Position numbers and translations under genes: made by a program | Part shown: positions 34,150 to 43,500 of the stretch, in pieces | Layout: the number at the start of each line of letters is the position of its first letter | Position numbering within the stretch: position 1 is the first letter of the stretch | Notes under the pieces: model-generated | The model's database searches: none | Told to the model about the DNA's origin: nothing | What the model saw: only the letters and a program-made list of their open reading frames with translations | NCBI GenBank assembly: GCA_964449895.1 | Contig: CAYVBY010000006.1 | Span: 57,189-121,188, forward strand | DNA from: Intestinibacter sp964449895 | GTDB lineage: Bacteria > Bacillota > Clostridia > Peptostreptococcales > Peptostreptococcaceae | Length of the DNA: 64,000 nt | Reading direction: 5' to 3'

Positions 34150-34911
34150 CTACCTATCAAAATACTCATCTAATCCATCTCCTATACTTGTCATCATTTT
34201 GTTTTGGTACTTAGGGTTAGACATATTTTGATCTTCTGCGTAATTACTCATAAATCCCATCTCCACTAATATAACTGGTACTTCTGACCAATTAAATCCT
34301 GTCAAATCATTTCTTTGTATAACCCCATTTACTTTAAATCCTTGACTTTCCATTTTAGCTTTTACTAAATTAGCACATTTAAAACTATCATTATATATAT
34401 TAGCTTTATCATTTTTTTGAGATGGTATTAAAATAGAAGCACCGGTAATTGATTGATCATTAGAACTATCTGCATGTATTCTAACTATCATATCTGCATT
34501 TTTTTCATTTGCAAAAATTGCTCTTTCTTTATTACTTATATTCACATTATGACTTTCTCTTGTCATTACAACCTGGTAACCCCTATTTTCTAAAATCTTT
34601 TTTAATTTTAGGGAAGCTTCTAAATTTAATTGATATTCGGGTTTTTTGGTTGCAATTCCCGCTGTTCCTGAAGATACTTTTATTTTGTATGAATTTGAAT
34701 TTGGTGCTATTTGTTCTGTTGTAGAATCGCCTTTTAATTGGTGTCCTGGATCTATGCATATAGTTATTTTTTCATTTTCCTTAATAGTTTCTATAGGTAT
34801 ATTTATTATGTTATTAGAATATGTCAATAAATTACTAAATTCATTCGATCTTCCAATAATTATAATCCCTGTAATCAATATAATAGCAACTAAAATTTTA
34901 TATTTTTTCAT
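34150..34911 (-). CDS. N-acetylmuramoyl-L-alanine amidase (Amidase_3)
   Basis: 253 residues from the ATG at 34911, with AAGGAGATCTAT directly upstream; a longer reading has no such site. An N-terminal hydrophobic segment (about 4-22) is a signal peptide or anchor. The amidase_3 domain shows the zinc ligands as H in DPGH, E in YQLNLE and H in RIHAD, and the catalytic Glu in LVEMGF. It cleaves the amide between muramic acid and L-Ala in peptidoglycan. Next to SpoIVB and other spore genes it could be CwlD-like, acting on cortex peptidoglycan, but size and motifs do not distinguish this from a vegetative enzyme. Confidence 0.87.
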   Translation of the reverse strand: MKKYKILVAIILITGIIIIGRSNEFSNLLTYSNNIINIPIETIKENEKITICIDPGHQLKGDSTTEQIAPNSNSYKIKVSSGTAGIATKKPEYQLNLEASLKLKKILENRGYQVVMTRESHNVNISNKERAIFANEKNADMIVRIHADSSNDQSITGASILIPSQKNDKANIYNDSFKCANLVKAKMESQGFKVNGVIQRNDLTGFNWSEVPVILVEMGFMSNYAEDQNMSNPKYQNKMMTSIGDGLDEYFDR

Positions 34912-35000
34912 ATAGATCTCCTTAATATTTTTTAATTTACATCTAACCATTTAATTTTTCATATATATTTTATATATGGAAGTAAACTGAGGTGATAACC

Positions 35001-35429
35001 TTGAAAAAAAGAAAGAAAATATATTATAGAAATAATCATTCTTCAAATCAATGCACTTCACAAAATAATGAATCAAAATCTAATGATAATTCCACTAAAG
35101 ATAATAATTCAGATAACAATAGCAATTTAAGTTCAAAACTTTGTTGTTTTTCTTCTACTGATTACATAGTCTTAGCATCAACCTTGGCAATTGCACTTGG
35201 AGAAGAATTATCTCAAAATGATTTAAATATACTATCTACTTTTTTTGCAGTTTTATCAGATGAACTAGCATTAATTACAGCTGTGCAAAATTGTGGATCA
35301 GGAAACGATGACTCTGTATTCGTTGCACCAATTCCAGATGTAGCTGTAACATCATCTAAACAAAAATCTAATAAAAATTCAAAAGTATGCTCAAAAAAAA
35401 TCGTTAAAAAAAAATTTAAAAGGAAATAA
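35001..35429 (+). CDS. Small protein with Ser/Asn-rich N terminus and basic tail
   Basis: 142 residues, TTG start at 35001 right after GAGGTGATAACC; a GTG three codons upstream lies within that site. N-terminal 45 residues are Asn/Ser/Lys-rich low complexity. A conserved-looking core follows (about 48-95: LASTLAIALGEELSQNDLN, then LSTFFAVLSDELALI), then a Ser/Lys-rich basic tail. The core recalls small clostridial proteins that pair an inner helix with an 'ILxxFLxxLGxxL' helix, often encoded near spore genes, but no function is known. It lies between an amidase and the SpoIVB-type gene. Confidence 0.65.
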   Translation: MKKRKKIYYRNNHSSNQCTSQNNESKSNDNSTKDNNSDNNSNLSSKLCCFSSTDYIVLASTLAIALGEELSQNDLNILSTFFAVLSDELALITAVQNCGSGNDDSVFVAPIPDVAVTSSKQKSNKNSKVCSKKIVKKKFKRK

Positions 35430-35462
35430 AATCAAAGTTTTCATAGATTTTATTTCTTTTTA
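35423..35462 (+). terminator. Terminator overlapping the end of the 35001 gene
   Basis: GAAATAAAATC and GATTTTATTTC pair around twelve bases, followed by TTTTTATTTTTT. The stem begins inside the last codons. Confidence 0.75.
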
Positions 35463-35644
35463 TTTTTTGTTTAAAATATTTGAATGTTCTATTCTTATAC
35501 TCTGTTTATTTATGAAATCTTAAACTTACTTGAAGTTGATTTCCAAGCATCAAAAATTCAATTTTGTAAAATATAAATATAAATTCATAAAAATTAAATC
35601 AACAACTAAATTCCAAAATTTATAGAAAGAAGGTGTTTATTAAA

Positions 35645-36622
35645 TTGAAAATTTTTCATAAAAAAATTAAATGGTTAAAATTTAATAACTTATTTTTTAT
35701 TTTTTCTTTATTATTACTATATTCTTTCTCTTATGTTGGAAATTATGCATATTCATTTGAAAAAAATAACGATGAATATTTAATTCCTATTGGAAAAGTT
35801 ATACAAATTGATGGTGAATTAGAAAATTTAATAGTTAGAAATGATGTAAAAGATTGTCCTTTAAAGAAAGGTGATTTAATTTTAGATGTTCAAGGAGTTA
35901 AAATCAAAGACTTTAATCAACTTTGTGATTTATTTATTTCTACATCTAATACAAACTTTGAAATAAAAATAAAAAGAGGCGATAAAATAAAAAAAGTAAT
36001 CTGTAACAAAAGCTGTTTAGAAAAAGTCAACTTTAATAATAATATTTCTGGATTTGCTACATTAACTTATATAAACCCACAAAATAATAATTTTGGTGCA
36101 GTAGGACATCCTATAAATATAGGTAATGCAAAGCAAATAAAAATTAAACGTGGTAATATATCTTCCACTATAAATCTAAATATCCAAAAATCTTATAATG
36201 GTAATGTTGGATGTATAAATGCACAAAAAAATTATTCTATAGGAAAATTCAATCAAAACACAAAATATGGAATAAAAGGAACTATTAATGACATAACATT
36301 TTTAAAACAAAAAAAATATAAAGTAGCAAATTTAAATGAAATAAAATTAGGAAAAGCCCAAATAATACTTCAAAATAATGAAAATGAATGTCAAAAATAT
36401 GATATAGAAATATTAAAAATTGAAAATCAAAGTACTCCTAAACCCAAAACATTTAAAATTCGAATAGTCGATGAAGATTTATTAAAAGAAACTGGTGGAA
36501 TTGTTCAAGGTATGAGCGGAACTCCAATCATCCAAAATAATAAAATAATAGGAGCAATTTCTCATGCATTAGAAAACAACCCTAAAATGGGTTATGGGGT
36601 ATTTATTAAGTGGATGATATAA
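35645..36622 (+). CDS. spoIVB: SpoIVB-type peptidase (family S55)
   Basis: 325 residues from the TTG at 35645, nine bases after GAAGGTG; the GTG at 35633 lies within that site. An N-terminal membrane anchor (about 12-38) is followed by a PDZ-like domain (about 60-110: KKGDLILDVQGVKI) and the S55 protease domain with His in GAVGHPI and Ser in GMSGTPI near 300. SpoIVB is secreted from the forespore and signals activation of pro-sigma-K in Bacillus; in clostridia the role varies. Length is shorter than Bacillus SpoIVB (about 426). Confidence 0.85.
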   Translation: MKIFHKKIKWLKFNNLFFIFSLLLLYSFSYVGNYAYSFEKNNDEYLIPIGKVIQIDGELENLIVRNDVKDCPLKKGDLILDVQGVKIKDFNQLCDLFISTSNTNFEIKIKRGDKIKKVICNKSCLEKVNFNNNISGFATLTYINPQNNNFGAVGHPINIGNAKQIKIKRGNISSTINLNIQKSYNGNVGCINAQKNYSIGKFNQNTKYGIKGTINDITFLKQKKYKVANLNEIKLGKAQIILQNNENECQKYDIEILKIENQSTPKPKTFKIRIVDEDLLKETGGIVQGMSGTPIIQNNKIIGAISHALENNPKMGYGVFIKWMI

Positions 36623-36730
36623 TCCTCATTTTTAAGCATGATATATTATAATCGATATTTTCTTGTAAACTATTACTATTTTTTATTATAATATCCTAAA
36701 TATATTTAATTTCTACTTTATAATGTTCAA

Positions 36731-36774
36731 TTTAAAGTATATAATCCTATTTTTATATGATTATATACTTTAAA
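36731..36774. terminator. 16-bp inverted repeat between spoIVB and PBP genes
   Basis: TTTAAAGTATATAATC (36731-36746) pairs with 36759-36774. The T run is weak on both strands, so terminator or operator is equally possible. Confidence 0.5.
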
Positions 36775-36861
36775 ATCCTTTACAGATACTTACATTTTTT
36801 TATTATCTATAAAAAACACTTAAAATATGTTATAATTATACATTAAATAAGGAGGTATATA

Positions 36862-39405
36862 ATGAGCAGAAATAATAATGATGATAAAAATAAAATCAGA
36901 AGAAGAAAATTTAACTCTTCTCAAAACAATAAAGATGGAAATGAAACTCAAGAAAAAAAAGATTATAAAAAGATTTCATCAAAACCAAAAGTTCGCAGAA
37001 AAAAAAGTAAAATCAAAATTTTTGGTATGGCAATTTTATTTATGTTAGTTATAGGTATAGCTGCTAGCTCTGCATTGGTTTTCTCATCTTTACGCAATAC
37101 AGAGGTAGTTACTAAAGCTGTATTAGACAAAAAAACTTATAGTAAAACTGTTCTTAAATACACTGATGGTAGTACTCTGACTGAAGCAGAAACTGCAAAT
37201 AAAAAAGAAGCTCTTAAGAAGTTAAGTAATCAGACTGTTAAAGATGCCGTTATATCGATTGAAGATGCTAGATTTTATGAACATAATGGTGTCGATCTTA
37301 AAGGTCTAGCTAGATCTGTTGTAAAGACATTACTTGGTGATAGACAAGGTGGTAGTACAATACCAATGCAGGTCTCAAAATTACTTTTAACATCTCAAGA
37401 TCAAACTCTAACTCGTAAAATAAAAGATATTTATTATGCTTATGAAATGAGTAAATCCGTAAGCAAAGAAGATATTTTACTTACATATCTAAATAATATG
37501 TATGTAGGTAATAGTTTTTACGGAATTGAATCAGCTTCAAGAGGATACTTTAATAAACCAGCCGAAAAACTTGAATTAGCAGAGGCTGCTATGTTAGTTG
37601 GTGCAACTAATAACCCTTCTAGATATGCACCTTATACTAAAACTAAGTTAGACGGTTCTGAACAAAGATCCGATGTAGAAAACAAATTATTATTTTACTC
37701 ACATACTCAAGGTGATGGATTCGATGACCCTACTCAAGTTGAATTAAATATGATAGATAAATTATATCAATGGGGATTAATAACAGATTCAGATACATAT
37801 AATCAATTAAAAAAAGGTACTATGGTTGTTAGAAAAGCAGTATTAAATGATGGTGCTGTTGGAAGAGCTAGAACCGTTTTAGATAAAATGCTAGAATATG
37901 GATATATTACTAAAGCAGAACATAGTCAAGCATATGTAGACGCTCAAAATATAAATATACAAATACCTAAAACTATGGAAACTATAGTTTCTACAGTAGA
38001 AGACTATGTATATGAAGAAGTTATAGAAGCTTTAATGAATCAAGGTTATACTAGAGAAGAATCTAATAACTTATACTACAATGGTGGTTTACAAATCCAA
38101 ACTACTATAGACTCTAGTATGCAAGCTGAACTTGAAGCTCAATATAATAAAACATCTAATTTCCCAAATACTATAACAGATGCAAATGGTGTTATTCAAC
38201 CTCAATCAGCTATGGTTATAATAGACTACCATAATGGACAAATTAAATCATTAATTGGTGGTAGAAATGTAAAAGGAAAGAGAACCTTAAATAGAGCTAC
38301 TAATCCTGTTCAACCAGGTTCTACTATTAAACCTCTTTCTATATATACACCTGCTATTGATACTTTACAAATGACTCAATCATCAGTATTTAGTGATGTA
38401 AGAGGTGGTTATAAATTTAAGAAAAATAATGACTGGAATCCTTCTACAACTACTGGTGGTGCTGGAAATATGAGTTTACGTTTAGCACTTGCAAAATCAT
38501 CTAATACAATCGCCGTAAAAGTTGGTGAGTCTTTAGGTTCTGACTACGAAGATTGTATAGATATTATGATGGATTATCTTAAAAACTTTGGTATAACATC
38601 TGTAGTAGACAGCAAAACTAATAGTTCTGGTAACACAGATAGAACTTTCCCTTCTTTAGCATTAGGTGGTATGGCTTTTGGTATTTCTCCACTTGAAATG
38701 TCAGCAGCTTATGGTACTTTAGCTAATGGTGGAGTTTATATAGAACCTACTGTATTTACTACAGTTACTAACTACAATGGAGAATTAATTGTAAAATCTA
38801 ATCCTAAAGAACATAGAGTTGTGGATGAAAATGTAGCTTATGTTATGACAGATATGCTTAAAGCCGTTGTAACAGAAGGTACTGGTAGAAGCGCTTCTAT
38901 AGGTTCAATGCCTATAGCTGGTAAAACAGGTACTACTAATGGTGGTTATTGTGTATGGTTTGTTGGATACACTCCATATTATGTCGGAGCTACTTATGTA
39001 GCAGATGATGTAGGCCGTAAAGATGCTGATGGAAATATTTTAAAATCACGTGCAATGGGTAGTTCTTCTATACCTGCATCACTATGGGCCAATGTTATGA
39101 GATCTATCCATAAAAACTTAGAAGTTGTAGATTTTGAAGTTCCTTCTGGTGTAAACTTCTATAAAATAAATATACTTGACGGTGGAACAGCTAGCGGTGG
39201 TTCAAATGCAGCCTTTGTAAATGGAACTTATCCAACTAGAACAAGTACTCATGCTCTTCCTAGTCAAAATACTCCAACTGAAGAACAACCTCCTCAAGAT
39301 GGAACTACTGGTGGGGATGGAGATACTCCTCCAGATAATGGAGATAATAATACAGGCGGTGGAGATACTACTGGCACAGGTAATATAGACCAGCCTGGAC
39401 AATAA
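36862..39405 (+). CDS. Class A penicillin-binding protein (PBP1a type)
   Basis: 847 residues. Basic cytoplasmic N terminus (about 1-50), one membrane helix (about 51-72), glycosyltransferase domain with EDARFYEHNGVD near 134 and GGSTIPMQVSK, then transpeptidase domain with Ser in PGSTIKPL near 486, SSNT near 550 and KTGTTNGG near 688. The tail from about 800 is a Gly/Asp/Thr/Pro-rich low-complexity stretch. It polymerises and crosslinks peptidoglycan outside the membrane and is the target of beta-lactams. AGGAGGTATATA precedes the ATG. Single-gene unit ended by a long stem. Confidence 0.95.
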   Translation: MSRNNNDDKNKIRRRKFNSSQNNKDGNETQEKKDYKKISSKPKVRRKKSKIKIFGMAILFMLVIGIAASSALVFSSLRNTEVVTKAVLDKKTYSKTVLKYTDGSTLTEAETANKKEALKKLSNQTVKDAVISIEDARFYEHNGVDLKGLARSVVKTLLGDRQGGSTIPMQVSKLLLTSQDQTLTRKIKDIYYAYEMSKSVSKEDILLTYLNNMYVGNSFYGIESASRGYFNKPAEKLELAEAAMLVGATNNPSRYAPYTKTKLDGSEQRSDVENKLLFYSHTQGDGFDDPTQVELNMIDKLYQWGLITDSDTYNQLKKGTMVVRKAVLNDGAVGRARTVLDKMLEYGYITKAEHSQAYVDAQNINIQIPKTMETIVSTVEDYVYEEVIEALMNQGYTREESNNLYYNGGLQIQTTIDSSMQAELEAQYNKTSNFPNTITDANGVIQPQSAMVIIDYHNGQIKSLIGGRNVKGKRTLNRATNPVQPGSTIKPLSIYTPAIDTLQMTQSSVFSDVRGGYKFKKNNDWNPSTTTGGAGNMSLRLALAKSSNTIAVKVGESLGSDYEDCIDIMMDYLKNFGITSVVDSKTNSSGNTDRTFPSLALGGMAFGISPLEMSAAYGTLANGGVYIEPTVFTTVTNYNGELIVKSNPKEHRVVDENVAYVMTDMLKAVVTEGTGRSASIGSMPIAGKTGTTNGGYCVWFVGYTPYYVGATYVADDVGRKDADGNILKSRAMGSSSIPASLWANVMRSIHKNLEVVDFEVPSGVNFYKINILDGGTASGGSNAAFVNGTYPTRTSTHALPSQNTPTEEQPPQDGTTGGDGDTPPDNGDNNTGGGDTTGTGNIDQPGQ

Positions 39406-39418
39406 AATAAAAATATAT

Positions 39419-39477
39419 AAGGGAGAATATCAAAATAAATTGATTTATAATTTATTTTGTTAAACTCCCTTTTTTAT
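39419..39477. terminator. Bidirectional terminator between PBP and spoVAE
   Basis: AAGGGAG and CTCCCTT outer arms and CAAAATAAAT/ATTTATTTTG inner arms make a long stem with TTTTTT on the plus strand, between convergent genes. Confidence 0.8.
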
Positions 39478-39493
39478 TAAAAATAATTTCTAA

Positions 39494-39865
39494 TCAAGGC
39501 TTAGCTTTTGGTGTAAATATTACAGCCATAATATATCCAAATAATATGGCTGATGCTATTCCTGCTGAAGTTGCTATAGTTCCACCTGTAATTACACCTA
39601 AAAATCCATCTTTGCTAATGCCTTCTATTACGCCTTTACCTAAAGAATATCCAAACCCAATAATAGGTACTGTTGCTCCTGATGCTCCAAAATCTACAAT
39701 TTTATCATAAATGCCTAATAAAGTAAGTATAACTCCTGCTGTAACATAGCTAACCATGATATAAGGAGTTTGAAGTTTAAAATAGTCAATCAAAATCTGA
39801 GCTATTAAGCATATACTTCCACCTACAATAAATACTTTCAAATAATCTATTATCAACCTTATCAC
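39494..39865 (-). CDS. spoVAE: Stage V sporulation protein AE
   Basis: 123 residues, about four membrane segments, typical of SpoVAE. It is part of the SpoVA channel in the spore inner membrane that moves dipicolinic acid. The assigned start is a GTG at 39865 close to AGGAT; the TTG three codons later is an alternative with better spacing, and the choice does not change the product much. Gly-rich segments (GGTIATSAGIASAILFGYI) match the family. It is the last gene of the spoVAC-AD-AE unit. Confidence 0.9.
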   Translation of the reverse strand: MIRLIIDYLKVFIVGGSICLIAQILIDYFKLQTPYIMVSYVTAGVILTLLGIYDKIVDFGASGATVPIIGFGYSLGKGVIEGISKDGFLGVITGGTIATSAGIASAILFGYIMAVIFTPKAKP

Positions 39866-39913
39866 ATCCTAGTATTAATCTATTTTTTATATATTAAACT
39901 TTCTACTTAAAAA

Positions 39914-40936
39914 TTATATTTCTCTTTCATTTTCAATTATTACAGCATGTGCAACACATGGTATAGTTTGTTTTTGGAGGGTACTTGTCGGTGATAGTAA
40001 AGCTCCAGTTGAAACTAACATAACTTTATTAAATTCTCTACTTACAAGTTTAGGATAAATATAAGAAGAAAATACTACTGCTGAACATCCACAACCACTT
40101 CCACCACAATGAACATCTTGTTTTTTTAAATCAAAAATTTCTAATCCACAATCTGTATAAACAGAAGAAATATCTATTCCTCTCTGTCTAAGAAGATCTG
40201 ATGTTATTTTTTTACCTAAACTACCTAAATCTCCAGTTGCTATAATATCAAATGAATTTGGATCATCATTTGTATCTTCAAAATAGGAATATATTGTATC
40301 TATAGCTGCAGGAGCCATAGCTGCTCCCATATTATTTCCATCTTCTATGCCTTTATCAATAACTTTACCTATAGTAACATATTTTATTTGGGGTCCTTCT
40401 CCTGTACTAGATATCAATGAGCTTCCTGCTCCAGTAACAGTCCATTGAGCAGTCATAGGCTTTTGATTTCCAAGTTCTAAAGGAAATCTAAATTGCCTTT
40501 CAGCAGTACAAAAATGACTAGATGTACCACAAAGTGCATAATCTGCAAATCCACCATCTACAATCATAGAACTCAAGCATATTCCAAGTGCCATAGTTGA
40601 GCAAGCTCCATATATACCACAGAAAGGAACATTAAGCTCTCTAGCTGCAAAAGAAGCTGGAAAAATTTGATTTATTAAATCACCCCCAAATAAAATTTCT
40701 ATATCTTTCATATTTTTTTCTGATTTTTGAACTGCAAGTTCCATAGCAGTTTGAATCATCTTGCTTTCTGCTAATTCCCATGTTTTTTCTCCATATAGAT
40801 CATCTGGTAAAATAATATCAAATTTTTCTTTAAGTGGTCCTTCGCCTTCTTTTGGTCCAACAACAGAAGCAGTTGAAATTATGGTAGGAGAATTGACCAT
40901 TTTCATAGTTCTTTTTCCTATTCGTTTATTTCTCAT
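39914..40936 (-). CDS. spoVAD: Stage V sporulation protein AD
   Basis: 340 residues, thiolase-like fold without a working thiolase site. SpoVAD binds dipicolinic acid and lies at the outer face of the inner spore membrane. GGDLINQIFPASFAARELNV and the Cys in YGACSTMALG are family features, with HCGGSGCGCSAVVFSSY near the end. GAGAGGAATT precedes the ATG. It sits 48 bases before spoVAE and 42 bases after spoVAC, in the standard order. Confidence 0.95.
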   Translation of the reverse strand: MRNKRIGKRTMKMVNSPTIISTASVVGPKEGEGPLKEKFDIILPDDLYGEKTWELAESKMIQTAMELAVQKSEKNMKDIEILFGGDLINQIFPASFAARELNVPFCGIYGACSTMALGICLSSMIVDGGFADYALCGTSSHFCTAERQFRFPLELGNQKPMTAQWTVTGAGSSLISSTGEGPQIKYVTIGKVIDKGIEDGNNMGAAMAPAAIDTIYSYFEDTNDDPNSFDIIATGDLGSLGKKITSDLLRQRGIDISSVYTDCGLEIFDLKKQDVHCGGSGCGCSAVVFSSYIYPKLVSREFNKVMLVSTGALLSPTSTLQKQTIPCVAHAVIIENEREI

Positions 40937-40978
40937 ATATATAATTCCTCTCTTGTTTATATTAATTGTATGAAATTA

Positions 40979-41446
40979 CTAAAATACTACTTTAACTATA
41001 TAATATATAAATCCAAATACAATTGATGAGCCTACTCCATAAACTAAAACAGGTCCTGCAATTTTAAATAAATTTGCCCCAACACCCATAACATAACCTT
41101 CCCTTTTAAATTCCATCGCTGGAGATACAATTGAATTAGCAAACCCTGTTATAGGAATAATAGAACCTGCCCCTGCCTTCTTGCCTATTAAATCGTAAAC
41201 CCCTAATCCTGTTAAAAATGCGCCTAAAAAAATTAATGTAATTGACGTCCAAGTAGCTGCATTTTCCTTACTTAATCCTAAAAAATTCATATAAGAATCA
41301 TTAATTCCTTGACCTATCATACATATAATGCCTCCTACTAAAAATGCCATAATATAATTTTTTATATATGATGGCTTTGGACTTATCTCATCAACATAAT
41401 CTTTATATTTTTTTTCATTTTCATTAGATTTTTTTTCATTAGACAT
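40979..41446 (-). CDS. spoVAC: Stage V sporulation protein AC
   Basis: 155 residues from the ATG at 41446, nine bases after AAAGGGA; an ATG three codons upstream touches that site. A charged N terminus (about 1-30) precedes four or five membrane segments. SpoVAC is a mechanosensitive-type channel component for dipicolinic acid. A strong terminator ends sigF in between, so spoVAC needs its own promoter in the roughly 80 bases upstream, probably forespore-specific (sigma-G in known spore formers); no clear consensus was found. Confidence 0.92.
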   Translation of the reverse strand: MSNEKKSNENEKKYKDYVDEISPKPSYIKNYIMAFLVGGIICMIGQGINDSYMNFLGLSKENAATWTSITLIFLGAFLTGLGVYDLIGKKAGAGSIIPITGFANSIVSPAMEFKREGYVMGVGANLFKIAGPVLVYGVGSSIVFGFIYYIVKVVF

Positions 41447-41528
41447 AAAATCCATCCCTTTCTAAATAATATCTCTACTTATTGTTTGAAAAATAATAAA
41501 AAAAATTCATATTAATATTAAATTTTCA

Positions 41529-41560
41529 CAAAAAAATCCTACATAGTAATGTAGGATTTT
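41529..41560 (-). terminator. Terminator overlapping the sigF stop codon
   Basis: AAAATCCTACAT and ATGTAGGATTTT form a 12-bp stem with a four-base loop and a seven-T run on the minus strand. The stem contains the TAG stop of sigF at 41539-41541. Confidence 0.85.
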
Positions 41561-42306
41561 AATTTTCCTAAAACTTTTTTTTCAATTCTAGATACCTGAA
41601 CTTGAGATATATTTAATAATTCACCAATTTCACTTTGTGTTTTATCTTCAAAATATCTAAGCATAATAATTTGTCGTTCTCTTTTTTCTAATTTTCCTAA
41701 TACTTCTTTTAGTAATATATTATCTACTACTTTTTCTTCTTCATTTTCTCCTTTTAAAGATATCTTATCTATAAGACATATTGGCGAACCTTCCTCTTCA
41801 TGTATAACTCCTTGTAAATATTCTACAGAAAAATTAGATTCTATAGCCATTACTACATCTTCTTTTTCAACACCTATTTCGGCTGCTATTTCTTCTATTG
41901 TTGGTTCTCTTCCTAATGTTTTGCTCAAGACTTCTCCTTGCATCTTTACTTTAACTACTAATTGTTTTAAAGAGCGAGATACTTTCACCATACCATCATC
42001 TCTTAAATATCTTTTTATTTCTCCTAATATCATTGGAACAGCGTATGTAGAAAATTTTACATTATAGCTAGGATCAAATTTGTAAATAGCTTTGATTAAA
42101 CCAATAGATCCTAATTGAAATAAATCATCTCTTTCATAACCTATGTTGGTAAATTTACCAACAACACTTCTGACTAACCCGAGGTTGCTAGATATAAGCA
42201 CTTCCTTAGCCAATTCATCTCCTTCTTGGACTTTTTTTATCAAATCCAAAGTTTCTTCGTGACTAAGTAAGTGTCTTTTTTCTTCTCTTTTAGCAGTTAA
42301 CCCCAT
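41539..42306 (-). CDS. sigF: RNA polymerase sporulation sigma factor F
   Basis: 255 residues from the ATG at 42306, seven bases after AGAGG; a TTG two codons upstream is too close to that site. Region 2 (DDLFQLGSIGLIKAIYKFD), region 3 and a C-terminal region 4 helix-turn-helix (KTQSEIGELLNISQVQVSRI) are intact. Sigma-F starts forespore-specific transcription after asymmetric division and is held by SpoIIAB until SpoIIAA releases it. It is the third gene of the spoIIA operon, 27 bases after spoIIAB. Confidence 0.97.
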   Translation of the reverse strand: MGLTAKREEKRHLLSHEETLDLIKKVQEGDELAKEVLISSNLGLVRSVVGKFTNIGYERDDLFQLGSIGLIKAIYKFDPSYNVKFSTYAVPMILGEIKRYLRDDGMVKVSRSLKQLVVKVKMQGEVLSKTLGREPTIEEIAAEIGVEKEDVVMAIESNFSVEYLQGVIHEEEGSPICLIDKISLKGENEEEKVVDNILLKEVLGKLEKRERQIIMLRYFEDKTQSEIGELLNISQVQVSRIEKKVLGKLKSYITM

Positions 42307-42333
42307 AACCAAACCTCTATTCTATATTAGAAT

Positions 42334-42762
42334 TTATTTAGGTATTTCTATAGTTTTAGTCATTATAACTTTCGTCCCCTCATCTACTATTGATACTACT
42401 TGCATATCGTCCATAAAACTTTCCATAAATGAAAATCCCATCCCCGAACGATCTAATTCTGGTTTAGATGTAAACATAGGTTGTTTAGCTAGCTCTACAT
42501 CTTCAATTCCCTTACCATAATCTTCAACAACTATTTTTATTTTGTTTTTTATTAATTCACATCTTAAATGTACAAATTTACTTTCATCCTCTTCATATCC
42601 ATGAATAATTGCATTTGTTACTGCTTCAGATACAGCAGTCTTTATGTCTGCCAGTTCATCTATGGTTGGATCTAATTTAGCTGCAAAAGATGCAACTATT
42701 ACTCTGGCAAGACTCTCATTTTCAGATTTGGCAGAAAACTTTACTTCCATAATATTACTCAT
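42334..42762 (-). CDS. spoIIAB: Anti-sigma-F factor / serine kinase SpoIIAB
   Basis: 142 residues, GHKL ATPase fold: NAIIHGYEE (N box), DYGKGIED (G1) and GMGFSFMESFMDD (G2). It binds sigma-F with ATP and phosphorylates SpoIIAA on serine. AAGGGGGATTACACA precedes the ATG, overlapping the spoIIAA end region, and only 16 bases separate the two. Length is normal. Confidence 0.97.
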   Translation of the reverse strand: MSNIMEVKFSAKSENESLARVIVASFAAKLDPTIDELADIKTAVSEAVTNAIIHGYEEDESKFVHLRCELIKNKIKIVVEDYGKGIEDVELAKQPMFTSKPELDRSGMGFSFMESFMDDMQVVSIVDEGTKVIMTKTIEIPK

Positions 42763-42778
42763 TGTGTAATCCCCCTTA

Positions 42779-43111
42779 TTAAGAATTTATCGCATCTTCG
42801 TATGAACTATAAACACTTATAATCTTTGACATTCCTGATAAATTAAAAACTTTTTCAACTCTTGAATTCATATTTATCACAGATACTTTTCCATTTTTAT
42901 TTGCAATTTTTTTGTATCTGCCAATTATGACACCAATACCTGAAGAATCCATAAATTTTATATTTTTAAAATCAAATATAATATTTTTTATATTTTTTCG
43001 TACTATAATTTCATCTACATTTTCTCTTACATAGGTAGCTATATGATGGTCTAATTCTGTTGCTGTAAATTCTACTAATAGTGTTTTGTCTTTTAAATAG
43101 CATTTAATCAT
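42779..43111 (-). CDS. spoIIAA: Anti-anti-sigma factor SpoIIAA
   Basis: 110 residues, STAS domain. The phosphorylated serine lies in FMDSSGIGV at about residue 56-57. Dephosphorylated by SpoIIE, it captures SpoIIAB and frees sigma-F. First gene of spoIIAA-spoIIAB-sigF, with GGGGAGGGATTAAG ahead of the ATG and a sigma-H-type promoter about 35-65 bases upstream. Confidence 0.97.
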   Translation of the reverse strand: MIKCYLKDKTLLVEFTATELDHHIATYVRENVDEIIVRKNIKNIIFDFKNIKFMDSSGIGVIIGRYKKIANKNGKVSVINMNSRVEKVFNLSGMSKIISVYSSYEDAINS

Positions 43112-43145
43112 CTTAATCCCTCCCCATCTGAAGATTACTGATAAT

Positions 43146-43175
43146 ACATTCTATTTTTTGTAAAATTATTCCTTT
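43146..43175 (-). promoter_or_regulatory. Sigma-H promoter of the spoIIA operon
   Basis: On the minus strand AAAGGAATA (43175-43167) and ATAGAATGT (43154-43146) are twelve bases apart, agreeing with the Bacillus/Clostridium sigma-H consensus RnAGGAwwW-N11-12-RnnGAATww. Known spoIIA operons are transcribed by sigma-H. Confidence 0.72.
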
Positions 43176-43290
43176 GATGAAATTTAACTAGTTTTGTCAA
43201 TTATATCTATGTAAGCTATAATTCAAAAACTAAAAATACTTATTACTATTATTTCCTTGTTTGCCATACATATACATAAAATACTACAAA

Positions 43291-43322
43291 AAATAAAAAG
43301 TGCCTGTATAAATACAGACACT
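43291..43322 (-). terminator. Strong terminator downstream of folT
   Basis: AGTGCCTGTAT (43299-43309) and ATACAGACACT (43312-43322) pair with one G.T, and TTTTTATTT follows on the minus strand. It lies about 215 bases past the folT stop. Confidence 0.82.
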
Positions 43323-43329
43323 GTATATT

Positions 43330-43500
43330 TGTTATTCAGTTACTTATTTTTATAATGGATTACTTGCTTCCATTTCTAGCTATTGGTATTGGTATGAATT
43401 ATTTTTATAGCCAATTTACCCTATTCTAAATTCGCAGTGGCTACTTCTGCTACCCATAATAATATCCATGTTATTTTGTATATTATTTAATAATTTTATA
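43330..43500 (-). ncRNA. Structured intergenic RNA candidate between folT and its terminator
   Basis: Minus-strand transcript with TAGCC/GGCTA and AATTTA/TAAATT arms (43408-43443) around the loop GAATAGGG, and a further hairpin AATGGA/TCCATT at about 43350-43375. It ends at the terminator at 43291-43322. No promoter of its own was recognised, so it may be a processed 3' end of the folT message. Not assigned to any known RNA family. Confidence 0.3.
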
